Source of the DNA: Syntrophorhabdaceae bacterium
Lineage (GTDB): Bacteria; Desulfobacterota; Syntrophorhabdia; Syntrophorhabdales; Syntrophorhabdaceae
Reading direction: 5' to 3'
Assembly (NCBI GenBank): GCA_026415015.1
Contig: JAOAHW010000163.1
Location: 1 to 33,690 of the forward strand
Length of the DNA stretch: 33,690 bases
Part shown: positions 8,606 through 16,177 of the stretch, in pieces
Position numbering within the stretch: the first letter of the stretch is position 1
How the letters are laid out: each line of letters opens with the position of its first letter
Position numbers and translations under genes: made by a program
Notes under the pieces: model-generated
What the model was told of the DNA's origin: nothing
The model's database searches: none
The model's input: the letters and a program-made list of their open reading frames with translations, nothing else

Positions 8606-9339
8606 TTTACCTCTTTTATAACACCAAGGGGGAATTGTTTTGTCATTACTTCATCTATCCATCTGAATGATTCAATAGGGCTCATCTTCCAGTTAGTAGG
8701 ACATGGAGATAATATCTCTACAAGGGAGAAACCTGTCCTGTTTATCTGATGCTGGAATGCCTTTGCTATTGCCTTCTTTGTCTTTTTTATACCTGATGGA
8801 CTGTTGACTGCCACCCTTTCAAGATAGGATGTGCCATCAAGGACAGAGAATACCTCACATACCCTTACAGGGTGACCAGCACTCACAGGGTTTCTGCCTG
8901 ATGGTGTTGTTGTGGTTATCTGTTCCTTCAGAGTTGTAGGCGCCATCTGTCCACCTGTCATACCATATACACCATTGTTGACAAATATAACGGTTATGAG
9001 TTCACCCCTGTTTGCTGCATGAAAACCCTCTGCTGTCCCTATGGCTGCAAGGTCTCCATCACCCTGATAGGAAAAAACAAGGTTATCAGGCCTTACCCTT
9101 TTTATGCCTGTGGCTACAGCAGCGCCCCTGCCATGGGCAGACTCAAGGGTATCTATGTCAAAATAGTTATATACGAGCATACCACATCCTGCAGGGGCAA
9201 CGCAGATTGCCTTGCCTCTGAGCCCCATCTCATCTATTACCTCTGCAATAAGCCTGTTTATTATGCCATGACCACAGCCTGGACAGTAATGGAAATGGGC
9301 TTCTTTTAATGAGGCTGGACGGGTATAAATCTTTTTCAT
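8599..9339 (-). CDS. korB: 2-oxoacid:ferredoxin oxidoreductase beta subunit (thiamine diphosphate-binding)
   Basis: A 246-residue TPP-binding subunit. The N-terminal YCPGCGHG supplies cysteines of the family, and the cofactor-binding motif runs GDGDLAAIG ... NNGVYGMTGGQ. The end of the domain has CPTNWKMSPIESFRW, common to the 2-oxoglutarate/2-ketoisovalerate branch. Length is short, as in four-subunit enzymes. It overlaps korA by four bases. The exact 2-oxoacid (2-oxoglutarate or branched-chain 2-oxoacids) cannot be fixed by eye. Confidence 0.92.
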   Translation of the reverse strand: MKKIYTRPASLKEAHFHYCPGCGHGIINRLIAEVIDEMGLRGKAICVAPAGCGMLVYNYFDIDTLESAHGRGAAVATGIKRVRPDNLVFSYQGDGDLAAIGTAEGFHAANRGELITVIFVNNGVYGMTGGQMAPTTLKEQITTTTPSGRNPVSAGHPVRVCEVFSVLDGTSYLERVAVNSPSGIKKTKKAIAKAFQHQINRTGFSLVEILSPCPTNWKMSPIESFRWIDEVMTKQFPLGVIKEVKC

Positions 9340-10406
9340 TGTCTTTTCACCTTCTGAGTCTGGTAATAGTGCCTTGATACAATCCTTGCCAGTTCAATGG
9401 GTGTAGGTATCACGCCCCCTGGTCTACCATAGAAATTAACATGACCTCTGCCAGAAAGGGCTAATTTTACATCCTCTATCATCTGGCCCGTGGACATCTC
9501 AAAGACAAAAAAATCATTTACATATCTTGCAAGCTCAACTATATTCTTTGAAGGAAAAGGCCAGAGTGTTATGGGCCTTAAAAGACCTGCCTTTATATTC
9601 TCCTGCCTTAATCTTTTTATGGCACCTTTTGCTATCCTTGCTGCTATACCATAGGCAACCACAACAATCTCTGCATCATCTGTCATAAAGGTCTCACAGC
9701 GGACTTCATTAGCCTCTATCCTCTGGAATTTTCTATAGAGCTTCCAGTTGTGTTCCTCCTCTTCTTTTGTGTCAAACAAGAGGGAGCGTACCATCCTGGA
9801 GGGTCTATTCTCTGCCCCTGTGAGTATATAGTCTTTTGGATAATCTTTAGGTTTTTTTATATCTGAGAAGTCTACAGGCTCCATCATCTGACCGAGCATA
9901 CCATCGCCAAGGATTATAACAGGGTTTCTATATGCATCGGCAAGGTCAAAGGCAAGGGGGACAATATCAACAAGCTCCTGAACAGAAGACGGGGCAAGGA
10001 CAATAGTCCTATAGTCACCATGACCACCACCCCTTGTTGCCTGGAGGTAATCTGACTGGGCAGGGGAGATATTCCCCATACCAGGGCCACCCCTTACCAT
10101 ATTAACTATCACAGCAGGGAGTTCATCTGCGGCAAGATATGATATCCCTTCCTGTTTGAGGCTCATACCAGGGCTGCTTGAAGATGTCATAGCCCTTGCG
10201 CCTGCCACACTGGCACCGAGTACCATGTTTATTGCTGCTATCTCGCTCTCTGACTGGATAAAGACACCGCCTGACTCAGGCATCCTCTTTGCCATATACT
10301 CTGTAAGCTCGTTCTGCGGTGTTATGGGATAACCAAAATAACAGGTGCAACCAGAAAGTATAGCTGCCTCGCCAAGGGCAGCATTTCCGCTCATAAGTCT
10401 CTTCAA
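9336..10406 (-). CDS. korA: 2-oxoacid:ferredoxin oxidoreductase alpha subunit (KorA/VorB type)
   Basis: A 356-residue alpha subunit. The start MKRLMSGNAALGEAAILSGC and the following FGYPITPQNELTEYM match the KorA/VorB family, in which this region helps hold the TPP pyrimidine. The C-terminal transketolase-like domain (IVVAYGIAARIAKGAI) is present. It overlaps both the ferredoxin gene upstream and korB downstream by ATGA junctions. The assignment as 2-ketoisovalerate (VorB) versus 2-oxoglutarate (KorA) enzyme is open; the neighbouring ACT protein gives some weight to an amino-acid-linked substrate. Confidence 0.92.
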   Translation of the reverse strand: MKRLMSGNAALGEAAILSGCTCYFGYPITPQNELTEYMAKRMPESGGVFIQSESEIAAINMVLGASVAGARAMTSSSSPGMSLKQEGISYLAADELPAVIVNMVRGGPGMGNISPAQSDYLQATRGGGHGDYRTIVLAPSSVQELVDIVPLAFDLADAYRNPVIILGDGMLGQMMEPVDFSDIKKPKDYPKDYILTGAENRPSRMVRSLLFDTKEEEEHNWKLYRKFQRIEANEVRCETFMTDDAEIVVVAYGIAARIAKGAIKRLRQENIKAGLLRPITLWPFPSKNIVELARYVNDFFVFEMSTGQMIEDVKLALSGRGHVNFYGRPGGVIPTPIELARIVSRHYYQTQKVKRQ

Positions 10407-10609
10407 TTCTTAAACACCTCTATAGCAACATCAGGACATATAAGGGCACATGTAGCGCACCCTGTACATTCCTTTTCATCAGCAAAGGAGACGACAAAAT
10501 AGCCCTTCATATTGAGTCTGTCAGAGATGGACAGGGCTCCTTTCGGGCAGAATTCCACGCACAGGGAACAACCTTTACATCTTTCATCGTCTATCTTCAC
10601 TGTTATCAT
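10403..10609 (-). CDS. korD: 2x[4Fe-4S] ferredoxin subunit (KorD type)
   Basis: A 68-residue ferredoxin with two Cys clusters (CKGCSLCVEFCP and CTGCATCALICP), enough for two [4Fe-4S] centres. It is the electron-transfer subunit of the adjacent oxidoreductase. The open frame extends back to a TTG at 10645, but the operon promoter places transcription start near 10649, leaving no leader for that codon. The ATG at 10609 has AAAGGG about 10 bases upstream and gives the usual start MITVKIDDERCKGC. It is the first gene of the operon and overlaps korA by four bases. Confidence 0.9.
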   Translation of the reverse strand: MITVKIDDERCKGCSLCVEFCPKGALSISDRLNMKGYFVVSFADEKECTGCATCALICPDVAIEVFKN

Positions 10610-10655
10610 CTGTTGCATGCCCTTTGTGTTTTTGTCTGATAGCAAAACGCAAAAG

Positions 10656-10683
10656 AGTATATCAATTCCATGATGTTTGTCAA
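10656..10683 (-). promoter_or_regulatory. strong sigma70-like promoter of the korDABC-ACT operon
   Basis: On the minus strand, a perfect TTGACA (10678-10683) is separated by 16 bases from TATACT (10656-10661). It is divergent from the promoter at 10696-10724, with the two -35 boxes 12 bases apart. Confidence 0.7.
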
Positions 10684-10695
10684 TTTTTTTATCTA

Positions 10696-10724
10696 TTGAC
10701 AGGCAGGTATACTTTATTTATACT
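10696..10724 (+). promoter_or_regulatory. strong sigma70-like promoter of the lipoprotein-glycosyltransferase cluster
   Basis: A perfect TTGACA (10696-10701), a 17-base spacer and TATACT (10719-10724). It would give a leader of about 30 bases before the ATG at 10761, which has AGGGG upstream. Confidence 0.7.
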
Positions 10725-10760
10725 CCATTAAAAGTATTGAGCGAGAGAAATTAGGGGTTT

Positions 10761-10964
10761 ATGATGAAATTTTTAAAGGTTTTTATCTTATTGGCAATAA
10801 TATCTATAATATCCATAGGCTGCTCATCCCTTTCAGTGAGGGATATAAAGGAGATGGACCCTTTTCTCAGGGGAAGGACTACAAGTCAAAGGGATATAAC
10901 TTTTGAAGATGCCCAGAGTCTCTATATAGGCCAAAAAGATTTAAATATCAAGCCTCTGTCGTGA
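10761..10964 (+). CDS. small predicted lipoprotein of unknown function
   Basis: A 67-residue protein with a lysine-containing N-terminus, a hydrophobic stretch and a lipobox-like ISIG-Cys with Cys at residue 21, followed by about 46 polar residues. It is probably a lipid-anchored periplasmic peptide. ATG 10761 and ATG 10764 are both possible starts. It has a strong promoter of its own and ends nine bases before the first glycosyltransferase, suggesting one transcript with the glycan cluster. I do not recognise the family. Confidence 0.7.
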   Translation: MMKFLKVFILLAIISIISIGCSSLSVRDIKEMDPFLRGRTTSQRDITFEDAQSLYIGQKDLNIKPLS

Positions 10965-10973
10965 CCACCACCT

Positions 10974-11960
10974 TTGAAGATATCTTTTCTAATACAGGGT
11001 TTTCATGTAGCAGCCAGTAGATACAGGGTTATCCAGTATCTCCCCTTTTTTGAGGCCTGTGGTATACCTTATCAGGTACAGGAATTTCCAAGAGGTATAA
11101 AAAACTGGATCCAGCATATAAAGGGACTTGGGTCGGTAGATATTTTCTTTGTCCAGAGGAAACGCCTGCCTCTCTATGTGCTTCTATATTTAAAAAACTC
11201 TGGAAAAAAAATCGTCTATGACTTCGACGATGCTATTATGTTTAAGAATTCCCTTTCCCAAAATCCTTATTCCAGAAGGAGGCAGATGAGTTTTAAGAGG
11301 ATGCTTCGCTTTACAGACCTTGTTATTGCTGGTAATGGGTTTTTAAAGTCCGAGGCATTGAGATACCATAGGGATGTGAGGATATTGCCAACACCCATTG
11401 ACGCCAATAGATACAGTCAGAAAGAATATATAGAGAGCCCTTATGTAAATATAGGCTGGATAGGCGACCACGGTAGTATCCACTATATGGACAGCTACAG
11501 GGATGTCTGGGAGGAACTTGGCAGAAGATATAGAGATAAAGTGACCCTTACTATAATATGCGATACATTCATAGAGACGAAACATATAAAGCTGAACAGG
11601 GTTCAATGGAGATATGATACAGAGATAGAGGAGCTCAAAAAACTTGATATAGGGGTTATGCCCCTGTTCAATGACCTCTGGTCTATGGGCAAGTGCGGCT
11701 ATAAGATAATCCAGTACATGGGTGTTGGTGTACCATCTGTGTGTACTCCTGTGGGCATCAACAGGGATGTGGTAGAAAACAGAGTAAATGGACTTTGGGC
11801 AACAACAAAGGAAGAGTGGGTTAATGGGATATCCATGCTCGTGGATGATTATAATCTAAGGGTTGCAATGGGTAAAAAGGGAAGAGAAAAGGTCATGAAC
11901 AATTATACTGTCCAGGTATGTGCCCCCCTTCTTATAGAATGGTTAAAGGGGCTTATATGA
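10974..11960 (+). CDS. glycosyltransferase, GT4-like (first of a tandem pair)
   Basis: A 328-residue GT-B fold glycosyltransferase candidate. The N-terminal half has MKISFLIQGF ... SRYRVIQYLPFF, then KKIVYDFDDA at about 78-87; the C-terminal half has the sugar-nucleotide region KCGYKIIQYMGVGVPSV followed by VNGLWA. No signal peptide; it would act in the cytoplasm, transferring a sugar to a lipid-linked or surface glycan acceptor. Donor and acceptor are unknown. The start is TTG 10974, the natural N-terminus. It is paralogous to the next gene and overlaps it by four bases (ATGA). Confidence 0.85.
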   Translation: MKISFLIQGFHVAASRYRVIQYLPFFEACGIPYQVQEFPRGIKNWIQHIKGLGSVDIFFVQRKRLPLYVLLYLKNSGKKIVYDFDDAIMFKNSLSQNPYSRRRQMSFKRMLRFTDLVIAGNGFLKSEALRYHRDVRILPTPIDANRYSQKEYIESPYVNIGWIGDHGSIHYMDSYRDVWEELGRRYRDKVTLTIICDTFIETKHIKLNRVQWRYDTEIEELKKLDIGVMPLFNDLWSMGKCGYKIIQYMGVGVPSVCTPVGINRDVVENRVNGLWATTKEEWVNGISMLVDDYNLRVAMGKKGREKVMNNYTVQVCAPLLIEWLKGLI

Positions 11961-12910
11961 AGAAGATAGTATTCTTAACCCATGCCAACCCCCAGGGATA
12001 CAGGATACAGCAGTATTTCCCCTATCTTGAAAAAAGGGGTTTTGAGATAGAGCTTATAACCACAAAGACAGGCCTTTTAAAGGCACTGCCTGCACTACGT
12101 TCTGCCCATGTGATATATGTACAGAGGCTACTTTTTGACCCCATAAAACTTGCCCTCCTTAGGTCATCGGCAAAAAGGCTTGTCTATGATTTTGATGATG
12201 CAGTAATGTTTGGTTCAAGGGGTGAGAGCTCCACAAGGGCAAGAAAATTCAGGAACATGGTTTCAAAGGCTGACCTGGTTCTTGCAGGGAATCATTTTCT
12301 CCTTGAGGAGGCAAAAAAACACAGAAAAGAAGGTGTATTCTATGTCCCCACTGTTGTGGATACGAATGATTACCCTGTGAAGACCCATAGGGAGGTAATG
12401 CCTGTTACTGCAGGCTGGATAGGGAGTACCTCTACCTTAAAATACCTGGATAGGATAAAGGCAATTATCTCAGACAGTAGACAGGCAATCTCAGGGGTGG
12501 TATTCAAGGTCATTGCTGATAAAGCACCAGATATGGAAGGAGATGTAATATTTGAGAGATGGACAAAGGAAAAAGAAAAAGAAGCGCTTTTGAGTCTTGA
12601 TATGGGAATTATGCCCCTATCTGATGATGTATGGTCTAAAGGAAAGTGCGGGCTCAAACTCATACAGTATATGGCAGCAGGCCTGCCCTCTGTTACTCAT
12701 CCTGTTGGTGTGGCAGAACAGATGATAGAGGATGGTGTAAATGGTTTTTTGAGGTCAGATATAAAGGGATGGAGGTCTGCCATAGAAGAACTCTCAAAGG
12801 ATGCATCCCTGAGAAAAAAAATGGGTATGGCAGCAAGGGAGGTGGCAGAGTATAGATACTCCCTCCATGTATGGGGGCCAAGGGTAAGCGAGATAATCGA
12901 TAGTCTATGA
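11957..12910 (+). CDS. glycosyltransferase, GT4-like (second of a tandem pair)
   Basis: A 317-residue paralogue of the upstream gene with the same landmarks: RIQQYFPYLEKRGF, LVYDFDDAVMFGS (YDFDDA at 77-82), DMGIMPLSDDVWSKGKCGLKLIQYM split across the catalytic half, and DGVNGFL. The in-frame ATG at 11918 lies inside the previous gene; the ATG at 11957 overlaps the previous stop as ATGA and matches the paralogue's start. The pair looks like an old tandem duplication with diverged specificity. It is cytoplasmic and likely builds consecutive linkages of the same glycan. Confidence 0.85.
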   Translation: MKKIVFLTHANPQGYRIQQYFPYLEKRGFEIELITTKTGLLKALPALRSAHVIYVQRLLFDPIKLALLRSSAKRLVYDFDDAVMFGSRGESSTRARKFRNMVSKADLVLAGNHFLLEEAKKHRKEGVFYVPTVVDTNDYPVKTHREVMPVTAGWIGSTSTLKYLDRIKAIISDSRQAISGVVFKVIADKAPDMEGDVIFERWTKEKEKEALLSLDMGIMPLSDDVWSKGKCGLKLIQYMAAGLPSVTHPVGVAEQMIEDGVNGFLRSDIKGWRSAIEELSKDASLRKKMGMAAREVAEYRYSLHVWGPRVSEIIDSL

Positions 12911-14358
12911 AGCATATCAATATAAATAAGATAGACTGGTTTCTCGATGATTATGACATGGCAGAATCCTTAAGGGATATTAAGGCCAGTGATACAGGAA
13001 GGAGGGGGTACAGAACCTTCTCTTTCAAGGGGAGACAGTTTTTTTTAAAATCATTCAAGGAAAAGGGCCTTTCAGGGTTTGTAAGGGGCAGGATATTACC
13101 GAGGGGCAAAAAGGAATACCATATGGGCAAGAGGCTCAGGTCTCTATCTATCCTGACCCCAGAACCTATAGGGTATGGGATAGCAAAGGCAAACTCATTT
13201 GTTATCCAGGAATTAATAGATGGCAAAAGCCTACTTGATGCCTTTGGGTCTGAAAAGAACAGGGAGATCCTCATAAAAGGGCTTGCCCGGCTCTTGGTCA
13301 GATTAAAGATGCATAAAATAAGGCACAATGACCTCCACATAGAAAACATAATAGTCCATAGAGATGACCTGTATGTTATAGACCTCCATAAGATGACTAT
13401 AAAAAAGACCTTTTCCGTGGAAGACGAGCTCTCCAACATATCCCATAGCCTTGCCATGGTCTACGAAGAGATGACAGAGGCAGAAAAAGGGATTTTTTTC
13501 AAAGAGTATGGAGAAAAAGATATAAGAGAAAAGACAGAGGCTGCTATCCGTGCAATGAGGACAAGCTGGGTCGAAAACAAAAAGGCCAGGGCCTTTGATG
13601 AGACATCGATAATAGAAAAAAAAGGTAGTACCCTCTATATGAAGGGTATAGGCGTCATAGGTGATGGAGCTTATGTAGAGACCATAAAATCTGATAAAAA
13701 GACAGAGATTCTAAGATATACCAACCATATAAGAAAGCTGTACAGGAGCAAAAGGAGGCTCAAAAGGGCATGGCAGGCATGTGTTGTCCTGGCCTATATG
13801 GGTCTGAGCATTACACCAAGGGTATATTTTTTGAATCCCCCTTCTTTTTTTTCATGGGGGTTTATAGCTATGGAAGACCTGAAAGGAAGGGGCGAGGAAC
13901 TAGACAGATTTCTGGATAGACACTATCCAAAGATGGATAGCCATGAAAGAGGGGCTTTTATAGATAGTCTTGCCAATTTTTTTAAAGGCTTTCTCAGGAT
14001 GGATATAATCCATATGGACCTAAAAGGATGTAATATCTTTGTTATAAAGGAAAATGGTTTTCTCCTCCTTGACCTTGAGGACATTGCCTTTAAGGAGATT
14101 AACAGCGATGTATTGGCAAAGATGCTCATCCAGCTCAATACCACTATACCTGTTATGGTTAGATATACAGACAGGATGAGGTTTTTTTTAAAGGTTACAG
14201 ATGGTCTAAATATTGATAGAAGATTATTGGCCAGGATGATAGCACGCCGCTCCCTTGAGATTGAGGTGGTCTATGAGGGGGTAGGGGGGCTCAAAAGAGA
14301 GGGTTTTATGCCCATGGTTAACAGATATTGGCTTCCTGAAAAGGCAGCAAGGAGATAA
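12907..14358 (+). CDS. double kinase-like protein (two WaaP/InaA/RIO-like domains)
   Basis: A 483-residue protein with two protein-kinase-like domains in one chain. Domain 1 (about 1-215) has the N-lobe lysine in FFLKSF (K48), a helix-C-like glutamate (E70), the hinge FVIQELIDGKS, catalytic loop HNDLHIENI (H140, D142, N147) and DLHKM (D159) in the DFG position. Domain 2 (about 235-483) has FIAMEDLKGRG, catalytic loop HMDLKGCNIF (H369, D371, N376) and LLDLEDI (D389), while its N-lobe lysine is not clear. Such folds include the LPS heptose and Kdo kinases (WaaP, KdkA). It is coupled by ATGA to two glycosyltransferases, so phosphorylation of a surface glycan core is the best guess. The fusion of two kinase domains is unusual. 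Confidence 0.8.
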   Translation: MKHININKIDWFLDDYDMAESLRDIKASDTGRRGYRTFSFKGRQFFLKSFKEKGLSGFVRGRILPRGKKEYHMGKRLRSLSILTPEPIGYGIAKANSFVIQELIDGKSLLDAFGSEKNREILIKGLARLLVRLKMHKIRHNDLHIENIIVHRDDLYVIDLHKMTIKKTFSVEDELSNISHSLAMVYEEMTEAEKGIFFKEYGEKDIREKTEAAIRAMRTSWVENKKARAFDETSIIEKKGSTLYMKGIGVIGDGAYVETIKSDKKTEILRYTNHIRKLYRSKRRLKRAWQACVVLAYMGLSITPRVYFLNPPSFFSWGFIAMEDLKGRGEELDRFLDRHYPKMDSHERGAFIDSLANFFKGFLRMDIIHMDLKGCNIFVIKENGFLLLDLEDIAFKEINSDVLAKMLIQLNTTIPVMVRYTDRMRFFLKVTDGLNIDRRLLARMIARRSLEIEVVYEGVGGLKREGFMPMVNRYWLPEKAARR

Positions 14359-14401
14359 AGATTGATAAAATATGGATTAAGGCGTCCGTATAGGTTTTAA
14401 G

Positions 14402-15772
14402 ATGACATTATCTATAGACCATATAAAAGACCAGATAAAGGCCGTAGACTTATTAAAGAGATTAAGGGAAAAGGCTATAAAAGGTGACGTCTATCTCGTA
14501 GGGGGCTCTATAAGGGAGTTTTGTCTCTCTTCAATACCAAAGGACTATGACTTTGTGGTAACCCATGGGGATGATATAAGGGCATTTGAGGAAATAACAG
14601 GAACCCACTCTTTTGTATTAGGTAAAAAACCCATCCACACATACAGGATTGTCAAGGATGATATCAACATAGATATCAATGTGTTAGATACATCACTGGA
14701 TGAAGACATAAAAAGAAGGGACTTTACCATAAACGCCATAGCCTATGATATTAAGGGGGATGCCCTTATAGATATTGTAAATGGACTGGCTGATATAGAA
14801 AAAAGGATAATAAGGCACATCAAAAGGGAAAACCTAATTAATGACCCTTTGAGGATGCTAAAGGCAGTCCGTCATTATGCCACCCTTAATGGATTTCAAA
14901 TCCATGAGGGGCTTTATGCTGCCATCTCTGATTTTAAAGGCCATATAAAAAAGGTTGCCCAGGAGAGGATAAAATATGAGCTTGACCAGATAATAACCTC
15001 AAAGGTAGTATTTGATGCCATTAAAATCATGGAGTCCACTGGCCTCCTATTTGAATTATTTCCCGAGCTCTATGAGCTTAAAAAAATGGACGAGGAAAAG
15101 AGATTCAGTCTTGAGACATTGGGGCACACCATAGACGGATTTAAGTATCTCCACCAATATAGTAGCCTATACAGTGTAGATAAAAAGGGTATCCTGATGG
15201 TGGGCTATAGCCTTCTATTTCATGACCTGGGGAAGGCCCATACATTCTCTTATGACGAGAACAAAAAGATAGTACATTTTTTCTACCACGAGCAAATCTC
15301 TGAAGAGATGGCTACAGCCATTATGGAGAGGATGAGGTTTAGTGTGCAGGAGATAAAAACAGTAAGGTCGCTTATAAAAAATCACATGAGGATATTCCTC
15401 ATAAGCAGCAATGATACAACAGAGAGGGCAATAAGAAGGGTTGTATTCAAGATGGGGGAGTTGACCCCACTGCTTATACTCTTGAGCATCTGTGATATGT
15501 ATGGGAGTTCAGGAGGCGAGGACAATGAATCTACAAAACAGGTAAAGGCAGTCTGTGGGGATATATTGAAAAGTTATGAAAAATGGAAGGAAGAACCTTT
15601 ACCGAGGCTTATCAGCGGATATGACCTCATGTCTATTGGTTTTAAAGAAGGGCCTCCTATAGGCAGGTGTCTTGTTGAGATACAGGAGAGGCAGATATCA
15701 GGGGAGATAAAAGATAGGGATAGTGCTTTAGAGTATGCAAGACAGTGGCTAAAGATAAATGGGCAGGGATGA
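14402..15772 (+). CDS. CCA tRNA nucleotidyltransferase / poly(A) polymerase family protein with HD domain
   Basis: A 456-residue class II nucleotidyltransferase. The head has VGGSIRE (34-39) and KDYDFVV with the metal-binding DYD (48-50), then RRDFTINAIAYD and NDPLRMLKAVRHYA, motifs shared by CCA-adding enzymes and bacterial poly(A) polymerases, then RIKYEL. A C-terminal HD domain is seen at about residue 273 (FHDLGKAH). It most likely adds or repairs the tRNA 3' CCA. The tRNA-Pro in this window already encodes CCA, so a repair or partial role is possible. It starts 43 bases after the kinase gene and may be co-transcribed. Confidence 0.85.
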   Translation: MTLSIDHIKDQIKAVDLLKRLREKAIKGDVYLVGGSIREFCLSSIPKDYDFVVTHGDDIRAFEEITGTHSFVLGKKPIHTYRIVKDDINIDINVLDTSLDEDIKRRDFTINAIAYDIKGDALIDIVNGLADIEKRIIRHIKRENLINDPLRMLKAVRHYATLNGFQIHEGLYAAISDFKGHIKKVAQERIKYELDQIITSKVVFDAIKIMESTGLLFELFPELYELKKMDEEKRFSLETLGHTIDGFKYLHQYSSLYSVDKKGILMVGYSLLFHDLGKAHTFSYDENKKIVHFFYHEQISEEMATAIMERMRFSVQEIKTVRSLIKNHMRIFLISSNDTTERAIRRVVFKMGELTPLLILLSICDMYGSSGGEDNESTKQVKAVCGDILKSYEKWKEEPLPRLISGYDLMSIGFKEGPPIGRCLVEIQERQISGEIKDRDSALEYARQWLKINGQG

Positions 15773-15781
15773 GAAAACAGA

Positions 15782-15831
15782 CTATAACTAGAGACTATAG
15801 ACTAAAGACTATAGATTATAGACCTTTTAAT
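15782..15831. repeat. degenerate heptamer tandem array (copy 2)
   Basis: Six units of CTATAGA type (CTATAA, CTAGAGA, CTATAGA, CTAAAGA, CTATAGA, TTATAGA) at 15782-15822, followed by CCTTTTAAT. The unit, orientation and 3' flank match the array at 1-56. It starts ten bases after the upstream stop codon and about 120 bases before tatA. Confidence 0.8.
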
Positions 15832-15950
15832 GTAAAACCCTTACCACAAATGTAGGATAGGTATATTTCCAGAGCAAGAGGATTTATTATCAATTATTGT
15901 ATTGACTAATAAGGGATAAAGGTGATATTTTTTATCAAGGAGAGATAGAG

Positions 15951-16151
15951 ATGTTTGGTCTAGGGATGCCAGAGCTTATTGTAATAATGGTTATTGTTCT
16001 TATTATATTCGGTGCAGGTAAACTTGCCGATGTTGGGGGTGCCCTGGGTAAAGGCATAAAAAACTTTAAAAAGAGCATGAAAGAGCCTGATGCCATTGAT
16101 GTGACCCCGAAAAAAGAAAACGACAAAGATAAACCTATAGAGCCAAAATAA
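15951..16151 (+). CDS. tatA: twin-arginine translocase subunit TatA/TatE
   Basis: A 66-residue protein with the TatA layout: short periplasmic N-terminus MFGLGMPE, one membrane helix (LIVIMVIVLIIFG), the FGAGKLADVGGALGKGI hinge and amphipathic helix, and a charged tail rich in Lys and Asp. TatA forms the size-variable pore for folded Tat substrates. A perfect AAGGAG ribosome binding site lies at 15937-15942. tatC is not in the window, so the gene stands apart from other tat genes. A possible TTGACT (15902) promoter lies upstream but its -10 is weak. Confidence 0.93.
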   Translation: MFGLGMPELIVIMVIVLIIFGAGKLADVGGALGKGIKNFKKSMKEPDAIDVTPKKENDKDKPIEPK

Positions 16152-16177
16152 GCCCTGCTTTTAACAATATTCTTTTT

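Noticed and set aside
10610..10645. TTG start (10645) of the ferredoxin
   Set aside because: The promoter puts transcription start about four bases upstream of it and there is no leader; ATG 10609 has a ribosome binding site.
12370..12920. Several 70-100 codon frames on either strand in the second glycosyltransferase
   Set aside because: They are shadow frames of a well-supported gene, with no start signals or known motifs.
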